Below are positions 50,004 through 57,823 of a stretch of 57,823 nt of DNA, piece by piece; positions within the stretch are counted from its first letter, which is position 1, and every line of letters starts with the position of its first letter. The notes under the pieces are model-generated. The model searched no databases and was not told where the DNA came from. It was given only the letters and a program-made list of their open reading frames with translations. Both the position numbers and the translations under genes were made by a program. This DNA comes from Phycisphaera mikurensis NBRC 102666 (lineage in GTDB: Bacteria; Planctomycetota; Phycisphaerae; Phycisphaerales; SM1A02), in contig CAMDUB010000012.1 of NCBI GenBank assembly GCA_945878575.1, positions 1 to 57,823 of the forward strand, given 5' to 3'.

Positions 50004-52772
50004 TCAGCGCCGCATCCACGTTCCTGTATCGATACCCCAGTCATTACCGAAGAATCCGGCTTCAATAATGCCAGCGGCGCCATCGGTGAGCATGGCTGCG
50101 CGGAATGCAATCAGGTCCGGAACGCCGACGCCGGCGCTGAAGATGGGCGTGCGCATGGCGGCGCGCATACCGCTGGCGCCCGTTGCGGCAACGACGCCCA
50201 CTTGACCCTGGTCGCAATCGATGCGGGGCAGCACGAACATCGTGGCGATGTCGTCGCCCGTGTGGCGTGAAGTTGGTCCAGCGAATGATCCATTGCGAAC
50301 ATCAATCGATGTGCTGTCGCCGATGAGCGCGCTCCACGCCGCGTTCTGGTCATGGTTGCCGTACAGCACCACATTGCGTCCGAGGTACTGCTTGGGATCA
50401 AACGCAGTGTCCGTGAGAATTTCAAAGCGACCGTTACCGCGCACCCACCATTGATCAGCATCAAAGCGGGCCTTGGCCATGATCAGTGCGTCCGCGGCGT
50501 CGTCGCCGTTCGTTCCAACAACCGCGACGAAGCCGTGCGCATAGGCGTTCTTGAACGGTCCGCCGCGTGCGGGCTTCTTCTCATGCGTTGGCAGCGGCGC
50601 AGGCTTGGAACCGTCGCGACATCCTGGATCCAGGCTCCAAACGATGTTGTCCGCGGAGCCTTGCTCACGATGGAAACGCAGGTGCGGATTGTCCATGGTC
50701 TGCGTGACCGTGACTGCTTGATTGTCGAGCGTGACGGTGATTTGTGCAGGGGCGCTCGCCGCCGAGGAACTGGCGCTTGAATTGCCAGCACCCGCCACCG
50801 TCGCCGCTGCTCCGCTCACCGGCATCGCGATCGGCACCACTAAATCAAGCGTCTTGACGTTCACCGTGGTTCCAGCCACGGTTCGCTTCGCCACATCAAG
50901 CACCATGTCAACACTGGAAACTTCAAACGGCTTCTTCTGCTGCAAGACGCGCACCCAGCCATCGCGCTGACTGACTTGTGGCGAGACCGTCTGGAACCGT
51001 ACGCGGGTCATGTCCTTCATCTCCGGCAGCGTGTGTCGGAACAGGAACTGCATAAGCGGCGCCCAGTCGACGCACTCGTTCCCCCACCAGTGACCCGCGC
51101 CGGGGCGTTCGTAATATTCAAAGTCGGGGTGACTGATGGCGGCGAGTTGCTTAAACATCTCGCGTGCTTCACTCACCGGGACGTTGTCATCAGCATCGCC
51201 GTGCAAGACGTAGACGCCTTGCTGCAGGTAGTTCTCCTTGATGCTCAGCGTGTCGCTCGCACGTCCGGCGCGGAGCAGCATGGCAGCCGCCGGATCTTCG
51301 GGGCCGCCAGCCGCCCCAGTAGCCGCGCTGCCCGCGGCGGTGGCGCCGACGTAACTGCTAAAGCTCACCCATCCCGCGCTCGGAGCAATCGCCGCGAATT
51401 CACTTGGGAAATGCGCGCCCAATTGCCACGTGCCGTGTCCGCCCATGGAATGGCCCGTGAGCCAACTGCGACGCGGATCATTCACTAGCGTTGCACGTGC
51501 GTGCGCAACTGCTTCCGTGAAATCGATGCGTCCCCAGTCCTCCCAATCGAAACCGAATGGCCGTCGATTGGTTGGACACACCACGTGCGCTTCCTTCTTG
51601 GGCGCATACGCAGCGGCCTGGCTGGTGGCTTCAACACCTGCGCCGTGCACGCTGAAGAGAATGCCAGGCTTTGCATCACCACTTGCGGTGGGAATCCCGG
51701 TGCTGGGCATCACGGCGGTTGATGGAACCACGGCGTAGTACTGCGCACTGCCGTCGATGGTGCTCATACGCGTGACCACGCGACGATCGCTGGAACTCAC
51801 CGTGGTCAGTTCAATCGGTGTAGTGCCGAGCACGGTGCCATCACGCGCGGTGAGTGTCACCTGCACGGAGTGTTTGCTACCTGCGGCACCGGCGAACTGT
51901 GCGGAATATCCCGCTGGCAATGCCACCTTTTTCACAGTGAGCGCAGGCATGACATGCAGGTCCACCCATTCGTCACTGTCGATCAAGTCACTATCGACAT
52001 GGATGCGCGCACCAGCGAGTGGCTGCGTTGACGCATTCACTACCACCACGCCGATCGGACCTTGAGTGTCGCGCTCGGCGATGAGTGACGGCGTCAACAT
52101 GTCCAACGTAGAGATGAACGCAGCGGCTGTTGGCGGAGTCAACTTTGCAGCCAATCGACCGCGACTCACCGAGAACAAGAACTCGTTCGTGCCCGCCTTG
52201 AGTTTCACCGGCACACGCACGAATCCCCACGAATATGGATCGCCGCTGCGCGGTTCGCCGTTCACGAACACGGTGCCGTGGCCAGAAGCGTCCAACATCA
52301 TCACGCGTTCGGTGGCGCTGTTGACAGTGGCGTAGATCCATCCGCCCGCGAGTGCGCTGCCTTGTTCGCCTTGAAACACCCCATCTGCATCAGCGTTGAT
52401 GGCGGTCCAGGCATTGACAATCGGCTGTGGAGCGGGCGTTCGGTTCGCGGCGTTCGCTGATGTCGCAACACCCGATGCAGGTGGCGCTGCAGCGGTCCCC
52501 GCATTGGCCGTCACTGGGATGTCACCCGCCTTCGGTGTAGCGAACGTGCCAGCCACCAACTGCGCCTCAATCGGATCGCGCCGGACCAGTGAACGGGACG
52601 CGCTGCGCGGTGATGGCGATGCCAGCGCCAAGCCAGTGCGAATCACCACTTCTTCGCTGGGTGCAGCGGGCTTCGCAACGGCAACAGCCGGCGGTGCGAT
52701 CGTTGGATCAGCAGCAATGGCGAAGATGGTGATGGCGGACAGAGCGCACGATGCGGTGATCGCAGTAATCAT
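50004..52772 (-). CDS. Secreted S9-like alpha/beta hydrolase with N-terminal domains
   Basis: Large exported protein (922 residues, ATG 52772, signal peptide ITASCALSAITIFAIAA). The frame extends to 52862 but would overlap the next gene. Residues about 110-400 are beta-rich with VNSATERVMMLDASGHGTVFVNGE and RVVTRMSTIDGSAQYYAVVP. The catalytic fold is prolyl-oligopeptidase/dienelactone-hydrolase-like: nucleophile GHSMGGHGTWQLG, Asp in LHGDADDNVPV and His in PGAGHWWG. The last third is another beta-rich segment (SVDMVLDVAKRTVAGTTVNV; WWVRGNGRFEIL). It is probably a periplasmic or secreted esterase or peptidase. Followed by the subtilisin-like gene's 5' neighbour on the same strand; the next stop lies 37 bp from its start. 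Confidence 0.8.
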   Translation of the reverse strand: MITAITASCALSAITIFAIAADPTIAPPAVAVAKPAAPSEEVVIRTGLALASPSPRSASRSLVRRDPIEAQLVAGTFATPKAGDIPVTANAGTAAAPPASGVATSANAANRTPAPQPIVNAWTAINADADGVFQGEQGSALAGGWIYATVNSATERVMMLDASGHGTVFVNGEPRSGDPYSWGFVRVPVKLKAGTNEFLFSVSRGRLAAKLTPPTAAAFISTLDMLTPSLIAERDTQGPIGVVVVNASTQPLAGARIHVDSDLIDSDEWVDLHVMPALTVKKVALPAGYSAQFAGAAGSKHSVQVTLTARDGTVLGTTPIELTTVSSSDRRVVTRMSTIDGSAQYYAVVPSTAVMPSTGIPTASGDAKPGILFSVHGAGVEATSQAAAYAPKKEAHVVCPTNRRPFGFDWEDWGRIDFTEAVAHARATLVNDPRRSWLTGHSMGGHGTWQLGAHFPSEFAAIAPSAGWVSFSSYVGATAAGSAATGAAGGPEDPAAAMLLRAGRASDTLSIKENYLQQGVYVLHGDADDNVPVSEAREMFKQLAAISHPDFEYYERPGAGHWWGNECVDWAPLMQFLFRHTLPEMKDMTRVRFQTVSPQVSQRDGWVRVLQQKKPFEVSSVDMVLDVAKRTVAGTTVNVKTLDLVVPIAMPVSGAAATVAGAGNSSASSSAASAPAQITVTLDNQAVTVTQTMDNPHLRFHREQGSADNIVWSLDPGCRDGSKPAPLPTHEKKPARGGPFKNAYAHGFVAVVGTNGDDAADALIMAKARFDADQWWVRGNGRFEILTDTAFDPKQYLGRNVVLYGNHDQNAAWSALIGDSTSIDVRNGSFAGPTSRHTGDDIATMFVLPRIDCDQGQVGVVAATGASGMRAAMRTPIFSAGVGVPDLIAFRAAMLTDGAAGIIEAGFFGNDWGIDTGTWMRR

Positions 52773-52809
52773 GCGGAGCAGGGTAGTCGAGCCGGGTGGC
52801 TCGTTGTGT

Positions 52810-54369
52810 TCACCACTGTCCGAGCAACGCGCCGAGATCATCGCCGCCGACCAGACCGTCAAGCGTCACATCGCCAAACACAAATCCGGGAACGCCAGTT
52901 TGGCCCCACGCGCCGAGCATCAAGCCGAGATCGACTCCGTTGATGAAACCATCCAAGTTGAGGTCAGCCGTGCGTCGACCGCGGGTCGCTGCTGCGTAAG
53001 CGCGCAAGATTCCGTGCCCTTCAACGAAGAGTGGATCCGGGTGCAAGCCCGCGGAATCAGAGCGCGATGCTGTTGCAAAGAGCGCTTCACGAACATCCCT
53101 GACGTCGTAGTCCGGACGCGCTTGCAAGATGCATGCGGCCGCGGCGGCGACCAGTGGAGTGCTCAAGCTGGTTCCACTCACGCCGTTGAGGCCAGTGGCG
53201 TTGGTGGAGTTCACGCTGATGGTGTTCAATCCGCATGCCAGAAGTTCGGGCTTCAATCGACCATCAGCGGTGGGTCCGCTTGATGAGAAACCAACGATCG
53301 CGCCATTGATGTCAACGGCGCCGCAGGTGAGAACGTTGAATGCATCGGCTGGGGCACCGAGCGTGCTGGTAGTTGGATTAGCGTCATGACCAGCGTTGCC
53401 GGCGGCGGTGCAGCACACCACTCCATTTGACGTTGCCACATTCACTGCAACCGTGGTGACGGCGGTGCGACCATTGAGGTTAGCCTGCGTGTACCAATCG
53501 ATGTAGCCGAGTGAACTGGTAGCCACATCGGCTCCACGTGCTTCGATGAATTCAAGCCCAGCAACGTAGTAGTCCTCTTCGATGGGCGTCTCAGTGGGCA
53601 CATCCTCAGTCTTGCACAAAATGAATTCCGCGTCGTATGCGGCACCGACCATGCTGCCGGGCAAGTACGCGCCCATCGTTCCAAGAATCCACGTGCCGTG
53701 CTTGTGTTGTTCGCTGTTGTCACCAACCTGAATTCCAGTGTTTCCATCGTTGTTGATGAAGTCCCACTCAGCGATCACACGCAGCGGATGCTCCGGGTTG
53801 TTGAACGCCTCATGGACGCGATTGAAACCGCTATCAAGAACACCGATCACCATGCCGGTGCCGGTGTATCCACGCGCGTGCAGGCGGGGAATTTCAATCT
53901 GTGTCAATTGCGGTTCGGCCGCGCCGTAACTGATGCTGGCAGCCCATCCTTCCGGTGGTGGCATTTCCTGTTCGTCTTGCCAACCAGCGCGACCGCGTCC
54001 AACCGCTTCCACGTGGGTGACATCCGGCAACTCGCGCAGTGCTTCGATTTGCTTTGGCGTTGCCATGGCGCTGACTGCGCACAGCCAACGACTTTGCGTG
54101 CGCAACTGAGCGCCGGTGCCGGTCACTGCGGTGGCGCGTGTTGCTGGCATTGGAACGTCGTGAACATCAAACAGTCCCGGCAATGTGCGTCGAAGCGCGC
54201 GGCGTGCGAGGGCGCGCGGCGTGAGCGCGGTGTCGGCGAGCGAGGATGGCGTGGCGCGGTTGTCCTTGAAGAACACCCACACTGGCGCTGCCGCGTCGGC
54301 GGGGCCAGCGGCAGAACCAGCAAGGCAGACCTGCAAGAGGCTGCTGACGGCGAGTGTGAGAATCGGCAT
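52810..54369 (-). CDS. Secreted subtilisin-family protease with dockerin repeats
   Basis: Peptidase S8 of 519 residues. Signal peptide at residues 1-20, then a probable inhibitory propeptide (residues about 25-125). Catalytic residues: Asp179 in GVLDSGFNRVH, His224 in KHGTWILG, the oxyanion Asn in CTAAGNAGHD, and Ser in GVSGTSLSTPLVAA (about residue 404). After ILQARPDYDVRDVREAL the tail carries two dockerin-like calcium-binding repeats (ADLNLDGFINGVDLGLMLGAWG, core DGFINGVDLGLMLG, and GDVTLDGLVGGDDLGALLG), which in Phycisphaerae are common C-terminal elements. The downstream gene is the S9-like hydrolase 37 bp away, so the two may be one transcript. Confidence 0.92.
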   Translation of the reverse strand: MPILTLAVSSLLQVCLAGSAAGPADAAAPVWVFFKDNRATPSSLADTALTPRALARRALRRTLPGLFDVHDVPMPATRATAVTGTGAQLRTQSRWLCAVSAMATPKQIEALRELPDVTHVEAVGRGRAGWQDEQEMPPPEGWAASISYGAAEPQLTQIEIPRLHARGYTGTGMVIGVLDSGFNRVHEAFNNPEHPLRVIAEWDFINNDGNTGIQVGDNSEQHKHGTWILGTMGAYLPGSMVGAAYDAEFILCKTEDVPTETPIEEDYYVAGLEFIEARGADVATSSLGYIDWYTQANLNGRTAVTTVAVNVATSNGVVCCTAAGNAGHDANPTTSTLGAPADAFNVLTCGAVDINGAIVGFSSSGPTADGRLKPELLACGLNTISVNSTNATGLNGVSGTSLSTPLVAAAAACILQARPDYDVRDVREALFATASRSDSAGLHPDPLFVEGHGILRAYAAATRGRRTADLNLDGFINGVDLGLMLGAWGQTGVPGFVFGDVTLDGLVGGDDLGALLGQW

Positions 54370-54478
54370 ACAGGTATATGGTTGCCCGGATGTGCCGCCG
54401 GGGCAAGCCAGTAATCCGAGATTGGGTCAGTTATTGGACTATTTTTCAAACGGTGGCGGGATCTACCATTCGCGCCCC

Positions 54479-55357
54479 ATGAATATCTCTGCTTCTACGC
54501 CAGTCAAGACCATCGCCGTCATCGGAGCCGGGACCATGGGTTCCGGCATCGCGCTCACTGCCGCGCAGGCGGGCATCGCTGCGTTTCAGGTTGACCTGAG
54601 TGCCGCACAGTTGGAGAAGGCCAAGGCCTACCACGTGAAGACGCTGGCTCGTGCGGTGGAGAAGGGCAAGATGCAGCAGGCGGACGCGGACGCTGCGGCG
54701 AAGCGCATCTCATACGTTGCCACCATGTCCGAGGCGAAGAGTGCGGACTGGGCCGTTGAAGCTGCCACTGAGAACGTGGAGATCAAGAAGAAGATCTTCA
54801 AGGAGATGGCTGCCACCTTCCCAGCGCACGCGGTGCTGGCGACCAACACTTCGAGCATCAGTATCACGGATCTTGCGAGCGCTGTTGGCGCGGACGCGCA
54901 CCGCGTGATCGGCATGCACTTCTTCAATCCGGTGCCGATCATGGCGCTGGTGGAAGTGATCAAGGGACTTGCGACGAGTGATGAGACAACGCAACGAACG
55001 ATTGCGCTTTCGATTGCCATGGGGAAGACACCGGTGCCGGCGAATGACCGTGCGGGTTTCGTTTCCAACCGCGTGTTGATGCCCATGATCAATGAGGCGT
55101 TCTACGCATGCATGGAAGGCGTTGCCAAGCCGGAGGACATCGATCAGATCATGAAGCTCGGCTGCAATTTCCCGATGGGACCACTGCGTTTGGCTGATTT
55201 CATAGGGCTTGACGTGTGTCACGACATCATGATGGTCTTGTACCGCGAGCTTGGTGATCAGAAGTTCTTCCCGTGCCCAATGCTTCGGCAGTTGGTGCAG
55301 GCGGGTCGGCTTGGAGATAAGAGCGGTCGCGGCGTCTTTGAGTACGCAAAGAAGTAA
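54479..55357 (+). CDS. hbd: 3-hydroxybutyryl-CoA dehydrogenase
   Basis: NAD(P)-dependent oxidoreductase acting on 3-hydroxyacyl-CoA, in beta-oxidation or butanoate pathways. The Rossmann motif is VIGAGTMGSGIALTAAQAG near residue 13; the active-site His and Asn appear in ATNTSSISI, GMHFFNPVPIMALVEV and ANDRAGFVSNRVLMPMINEAF, and MGPLRLADFIGLDVCHDIM closes the family C-terminal domain. ATG 54479 gives 292 residues, near the 282 of Clostridium Hbd; the frame is open upstream over the protease promoter region. The next gene starts at its stop codon (TAATG). Confidence 0.92.
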   Translation: MNISASTPVKTIAVIGAGTMGSGIALTAAQAGIAAFQVDLSAAQLEKAKAYHVKTLARAVEKGKMQQADADAAAKRISYVATMSEAKSADWAVEAATENVEIKKKIFKEMAATFPAHAVLATNTSSISITDLASAVGADAHRVIGMHFFNPVPIMALVEVIKGLATSDETTQRTIALSIAMGKTPVPANDRAGFVSNRVLMPMINEAFYACMEGVAKPEDIDQIMKLGCNFPMGPLRLADFIGLDVCHDIMMVLYRELGDQKFFPCPMLRQLVQAGRLGDKSGRGVFEYAKK

Positions 55358-56058
55358 TGGCGCTCCCGGCAGACATCGATCACTTGGTGTTCACGTGCGC
55401 TGACCTTGACGCGGGCATCGCATGGGCGGAGCGCACGTTCGGTGTGCGGCCGGTGCGTGGCGGTGCGCATCCACAGTGGGGCACGCACAACGCGTTGATG
55501 TCATTGGGGCGCGAGCGTTACTTGGAACTCTTGGCGCCGGACCCAAACGCGCCGAGCGCGGGGCGTGCCAATGTTGCGGGGCGCGCGTTGTTTGGGATGG
55601 GTGCAGGTGCAAGTGCAGGTGCAGCTGATGGTGCCGCGCATGAAACTGAAACATGGCTGACGGCCGCACCGCGGCTCACCACGTGGATGTTGCATTCGCG
55701 GACGATCGATCCATTGCTGACGGCTGCGTTGCATGCGGGCATTGATCTTGGGCGCGTCACGGCGGGTTCGCGGATGCGTGCGGATGGCACAGAAATCAGC
55801 TGGGAAATAGCGATTCCGCCGGCGCGACCGTTGGATGGATGCGTGCCGTGGTTGATTGACTGGGGCTGGAGCGCGCATCCAAGCATTGCTGCGCCGCAGG
55901 GCGCGCGGCTTGATTGGATGGAGGTTGTGCACCCGGATCCAGAGCGCGTACGTCGCGCGCTTGATGCGGTGAATTGCCGCGGTTTGGATGTTCGTCAGGG
56001 GAACGAGCCGGAGATACGCGTTGGTGTGGCGTGTCCGCGCGGGGTAGTGGTGGTGTGA
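55357..56058 (+). CDS. Glyoxalase-like (VOC superfamily) protein
   Basis: 233-residue soluble protein that begins IDHLVFTCADLDAGIAWAERTFGVRPVRGGAHPQWGTHNALM (core TCADLDAGIAWAERTFGV), the paired-beta VOC opening, followed by YLELLAPDP. It matches the glyoxalase-like PF13468 type by general pattern. The second half has WLIDWGWSAHPSIAAPQGARLDWMEVVHPDP (core LDWMEVVHPDP), holding likely metal or substrate residues. Activity cannot be deduced. The ATG overlaps the hbd stop (TAATG), so the two are translationally coupled. Confidence 0.82.
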   Translation: MALPADIDHLVFTCADLDAGIAWAERTFGVRPVRGGAHPQWGTHNALMSLGRERYLELLAPDPNAPSAGRANVAGRALFGMGAGASAGAADGAAHETETWLTAAPRLTTWMLHSRTIDPLLTAALHAGIDLGRVTAGSRMRADGTEISWEIAIPPARPLDGCVPWLIDWGWSAHPSIAAPQGARLDWMEVVHPDPERVRRALDAVNCRGLDVRQGNEPEIRVGVACPRGVVVV

Positions 56059-56077
56059 GGGGTGCGTGAGCGGTGAG

Positions 56078-57322
56078 TTACCGCAACGCCACCGCTTCAG
56101 CATCATCAATCGCAACGGTTGAACCAACGTGTCCGATGTCCCAATCCGAGGTCGATTCCACTAACGCCATTGGGGTGTTGTTCACGGTGATGCATTGCTC
56201 GCCGGGGTTCGTACTGCAACCGATCGCAAGGATCATGTGCGGCGTGTTGCCGTTCATGCAGTAGACGAGTGCAAGCGGAGTGTCGGTATCAATGCTGCGG
56301 ATCAGCGTTGCCAACAGCAGGCTCTTGGTGTCGCAATCGCCGCCATCGAGAAGCGCCTCGCCGGGAGTGCGTAGGCCGCAGCGGGTCTTGCCGTCATCAA
56401 CAAGATTATTTCGCTGATCATCTACTTTGCGATACGGAACGGCGTTCTGCACGTAGCTGGTAAGCGCTTCGATACTTTGCCGAGCGGATGGCTGCGTGCG
56501 CGGGTTGTTCCAGTAGGCATTGATGACGTCAATGGCAACGCCGCGCAGGGCGGGCGCCGATTGGTCAAGAATCCACTGGTGATCCGGGGCAATTCCATCG
56601 GCAGTACACGTGATGCCGTGCTGCGTCAGTGTTTGGGTGACGGCTTGTTCAATGGCCGCAAGGGCGCCCGGGGTTTGGTGGTAGGTGATGGATTCGAGCG
56701 CCGCGGCGGGGAATCCAAAGTGGTGCTCCAGCGCATCGGCTCGTGCGATGTCGATCGCGGATGGGATGTGGAACGCGGCGGGCGCGCATCCGGCGCGCAT
56801 GTACTTGGTGTCCGCATCGCGGCGAACGATGCATGATTGATCGTCGGTCCAATCGACGAACGCGATGTTGCGGAAGCGAGCGCGCGGCGCAGAGAACTCG
56901 TGCGGCGATTCGTACCAGGCGCGGAAGTTGGCATTGTCTGGAATGGCAAGAACGCTGGCGAGCACGGCGATGAGGTTGGCTGGAGTTGCGGCAGCGTTTG
57001 AGTCGTTCGCGGTGGTGGTGTTCAGCTCACCGGACGTGGGTGGTGCGGCGGGAACGGTTGGAACGTTCGGGGCGTTTACTGGCGAATTCGTGTTCGGTGC
57101 AGTGGCGACGGCCGGCTCAATCGCACGCGGCGCGCGGCGCGTCATGGAACCCTTACGCGTGGGTCGTGCACGGGCGGGTGAACGAGCACCGCTCGGCGTG
57201 GACATCGGCGTGGAAAGCGCGGGACCTCCGGGCGCAGTGGTTGCGGGCGGAGCAACGGCGAATGCCGGCTCAATGGTGATCACGGCGAGAAGAATGCCAG
57301 ACGCGATGGTGGCGATACGCAT
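56078..57322 (-). CDS. Secreted transglutaminase-like (papain-fold) protein
   Basis: A 414-residue exported protein with signal peptide (IATIASGILLAVITIEPAFA) and a low-complexity Ala/Thr/Pro/Asn linker (residues about 25-115). The C-terminal half has the transglutaminase-like core: TSYVQNAVPYRKVDD, RTPGEALLDGGDCDTKSLLLATLI (nucleophile Cys in GDCDTKS), the His in NGNTPHMILAIG and an acidic residue in ESTSDWDIG. This Cys-His-Asp order is found in bacterial transglutaminase/protease homologues. Substrate unknown; it may process or crosslink envelope proteins. Convergent with the VOC gene, 19 bp apart. Confidence 0.82.
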   Translation of the reverse strand: MRIATIASGILLAVITIEPAFAVAPPATTAPGGPALSTPMSTPSGARSPARARPTRKGSMTRRAPRAIEPAVATAPNTNSPVNAPNVPTVPAAPPTSGELNTTTANDSNAAATPANLIAVLASVLAIPDNANFRAWYESPHEFSAPRARFRNIAFVDWTDDQSCIVRRDADTKYMRAGCAPAAFHIPSAIDIARADALEHHFGFPAAALESITYHQTPGALAAIEQAVTQTLTQHGITCTADGIAPDHQWILDQSAPALRGVAIDVINAYWNNPRTQPSARQSIEALTSYVQNAVPYRKVDDQRNNLVDDGKTRCGLRTPGEALLDGGDCDTKSLLLATLIRSIDTDTPLALVYCMNGNTPHMILAIGCSTNPGEQCITVNNTPMALVESTSDWDIGHVGSTVAIDDAEAVALR

Positions 57323-57518
57323 GGATGGAGTTTAGGGGGGTGGGGGGGTTGGGCAAAGGGCATTTCATGCATCTCAGGGCTGCAAACACGGTTTCGGGAC
57401 GTGATTCATCGTCATCAGCAATTGGATTGCTGGTTTCCAGTCGGTATGGCGGTACCTTGTGGGCTTCCGGTGTTGGAATCTGCACGAAACTGTTGAGAAG
57501 TCCTGGGAGACACTAATA

Positions 57519-57823
57519 ATGAAGATCACCTCTGATCGTCTGTCCGTTCTTGTGGCTGCTGTTCTGTCGCTGGCGAGTGCTGCGCAGGCGGAGGTGCGTC
57601 GTGTGCCGCAGACATACAGAACGATCTCTGCTGCGATTGCAGCGAGCTTCGACGGCGACGTGGTGGAGGTGGGACCTGGTACGTACGCGGAGGGCTTGAA
57701 TTTTGGAGGCCGAGACATCACGGTGCGGTCGACGGCTGGCGCGGCGACAACGATCGTGGATCCTGTGAGTGGTCGTTGCTTGACGGCGACCGGCCAGAAG
57801 GGAATTGGCGCACGCCTTGAGGG
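57519..57823 (+). CDS. Exported parallel beta-helix protein, N-terminal part
   Basis: ATG 57519 has GGGA 9-12 nt upstream. The signal peptide is VLVAAVLSLASAAQA. The mature part begins VRRVPQTYRTISAAIAAS, DGDVVEVGPGTYAEGL and RDITVRSTAGAATTIVDP, the typical opening of right-handed beta-helix (pectin-lyase-like, DUF1565/NosD) repeat proteins. The window ends inside the gene, so its length and further domains are unknown. Confidence 0.78.
   Translation, partial: MKITSDRLSVLVAAVLSLASAAQAEVRRVPQTYRTISAAIAASFDGDVVEVGPGTYAEGLNFGGRDITVRSTAGAATTIVDPVSGRCLTATGQKGIGARLE

Noticed and set aside
1-57823. CRISPR array
   Set aside because: No regularly spaced identical repeats were found; the periodic arrays present are coding Pro-rich repeats or degenerate 21-nt units.

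Overview
The window reads as chromosomal DNA of a planctomycete, most likely from the Phycisphaerae. The evidence is indirect: dockerin-like repeats of the GDLNGDxxVDGxDLGxLLGxWG type on secreted proteins (11.0 kb and 52.8 kb), a PEP-CTERM-like secreted protein, a DUF2231/cytochrome-c/leucine-rich-repeat-like protein of the planctomycete kind, three clpP genes in tandem, and many secreted proteins of unknown family. Genes are dense, on both strands, often with 4-nt ATGA overlaps. There is one tRNA, tRNA-Arg(TCT), no rRNA, no CRISPR array and no recognisable transposase or phage gene.

Layout. 0-7 kb: 3' end of purK, then an AddB-like/AddA-like pair of helicase-nuclease genes for recombinational repair. 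7-10.4 kb: a predicted outer-membrane barrel (minus strand) and three consecutive clpP genes. 10.4-12.3 kb: a GC-rich segment carrying a dockerin/SUMF1-domain protein, bounded by two inverted copies of a palindromic repeat; the right-hand copy lies inside the 3' end of a PEP-CTERM-like gene. 12.8-18 kb: a MoxR ATPase, then a minus-strand group of astB, a membrane TPR protein and an FHA-histidine kinase. 18-29.3 kb: a long plus-strand run of holA, a Pro/Ala-rich lipoprotein, kup, a DevBCA-like ABC exporter (permease, ATPase, membrane-fusion protein), a CDF metal transporter, a hypothetical and sthA. 29.3-33.2 kb: dinB (minus), then two exported proteins (cytochrome/LRR-like and a Tat lipoprotein beta-propeller). 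33.6-37.3 kb: two large secreted unknowns. 37.4-39.4 kb: tRNA-Arg followed at once by a GC-rich membrane-protein gene that runs into the 3' end of a PD-(D/E)XK-like gene. 40.2-43.9 kb: an orphan nuoC, purH and a PQQ-like propeller. 44.4-50 kb: a gluzincin protease, a CpcT/CpeT-like lipoprotein coupled to a PrpB-like lyase, a citrate/methylcitrate synthase and an Old Yellow Enzyme. 50-57.8 kb: a secreted alpha/beta-hydrolase, a subtilisin with dockerin repeats, 3-hydroxybutyryl-CoA dehydrogenase, a VOC protein, a secreted transglutaminase-like protein and the start of a beta-helix protein.

Most genes are housekeeping (purine synthesis, DNA repair and replication, proteolysis, central carbon, ion transport) mixed with cell-envelope proteins. 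The least ordinary features are the two GC-rich insertions at gene 3' ends, one with inverted palindromic repeats at its edges; the three-gene clpP cluster; the CpcT-like lipoprotein; and a 540-nt structured, pyrimidine-rich, gene-free stretch at 43.9-44.4 kb. All calls were made by reading the sequence; no database search was run.
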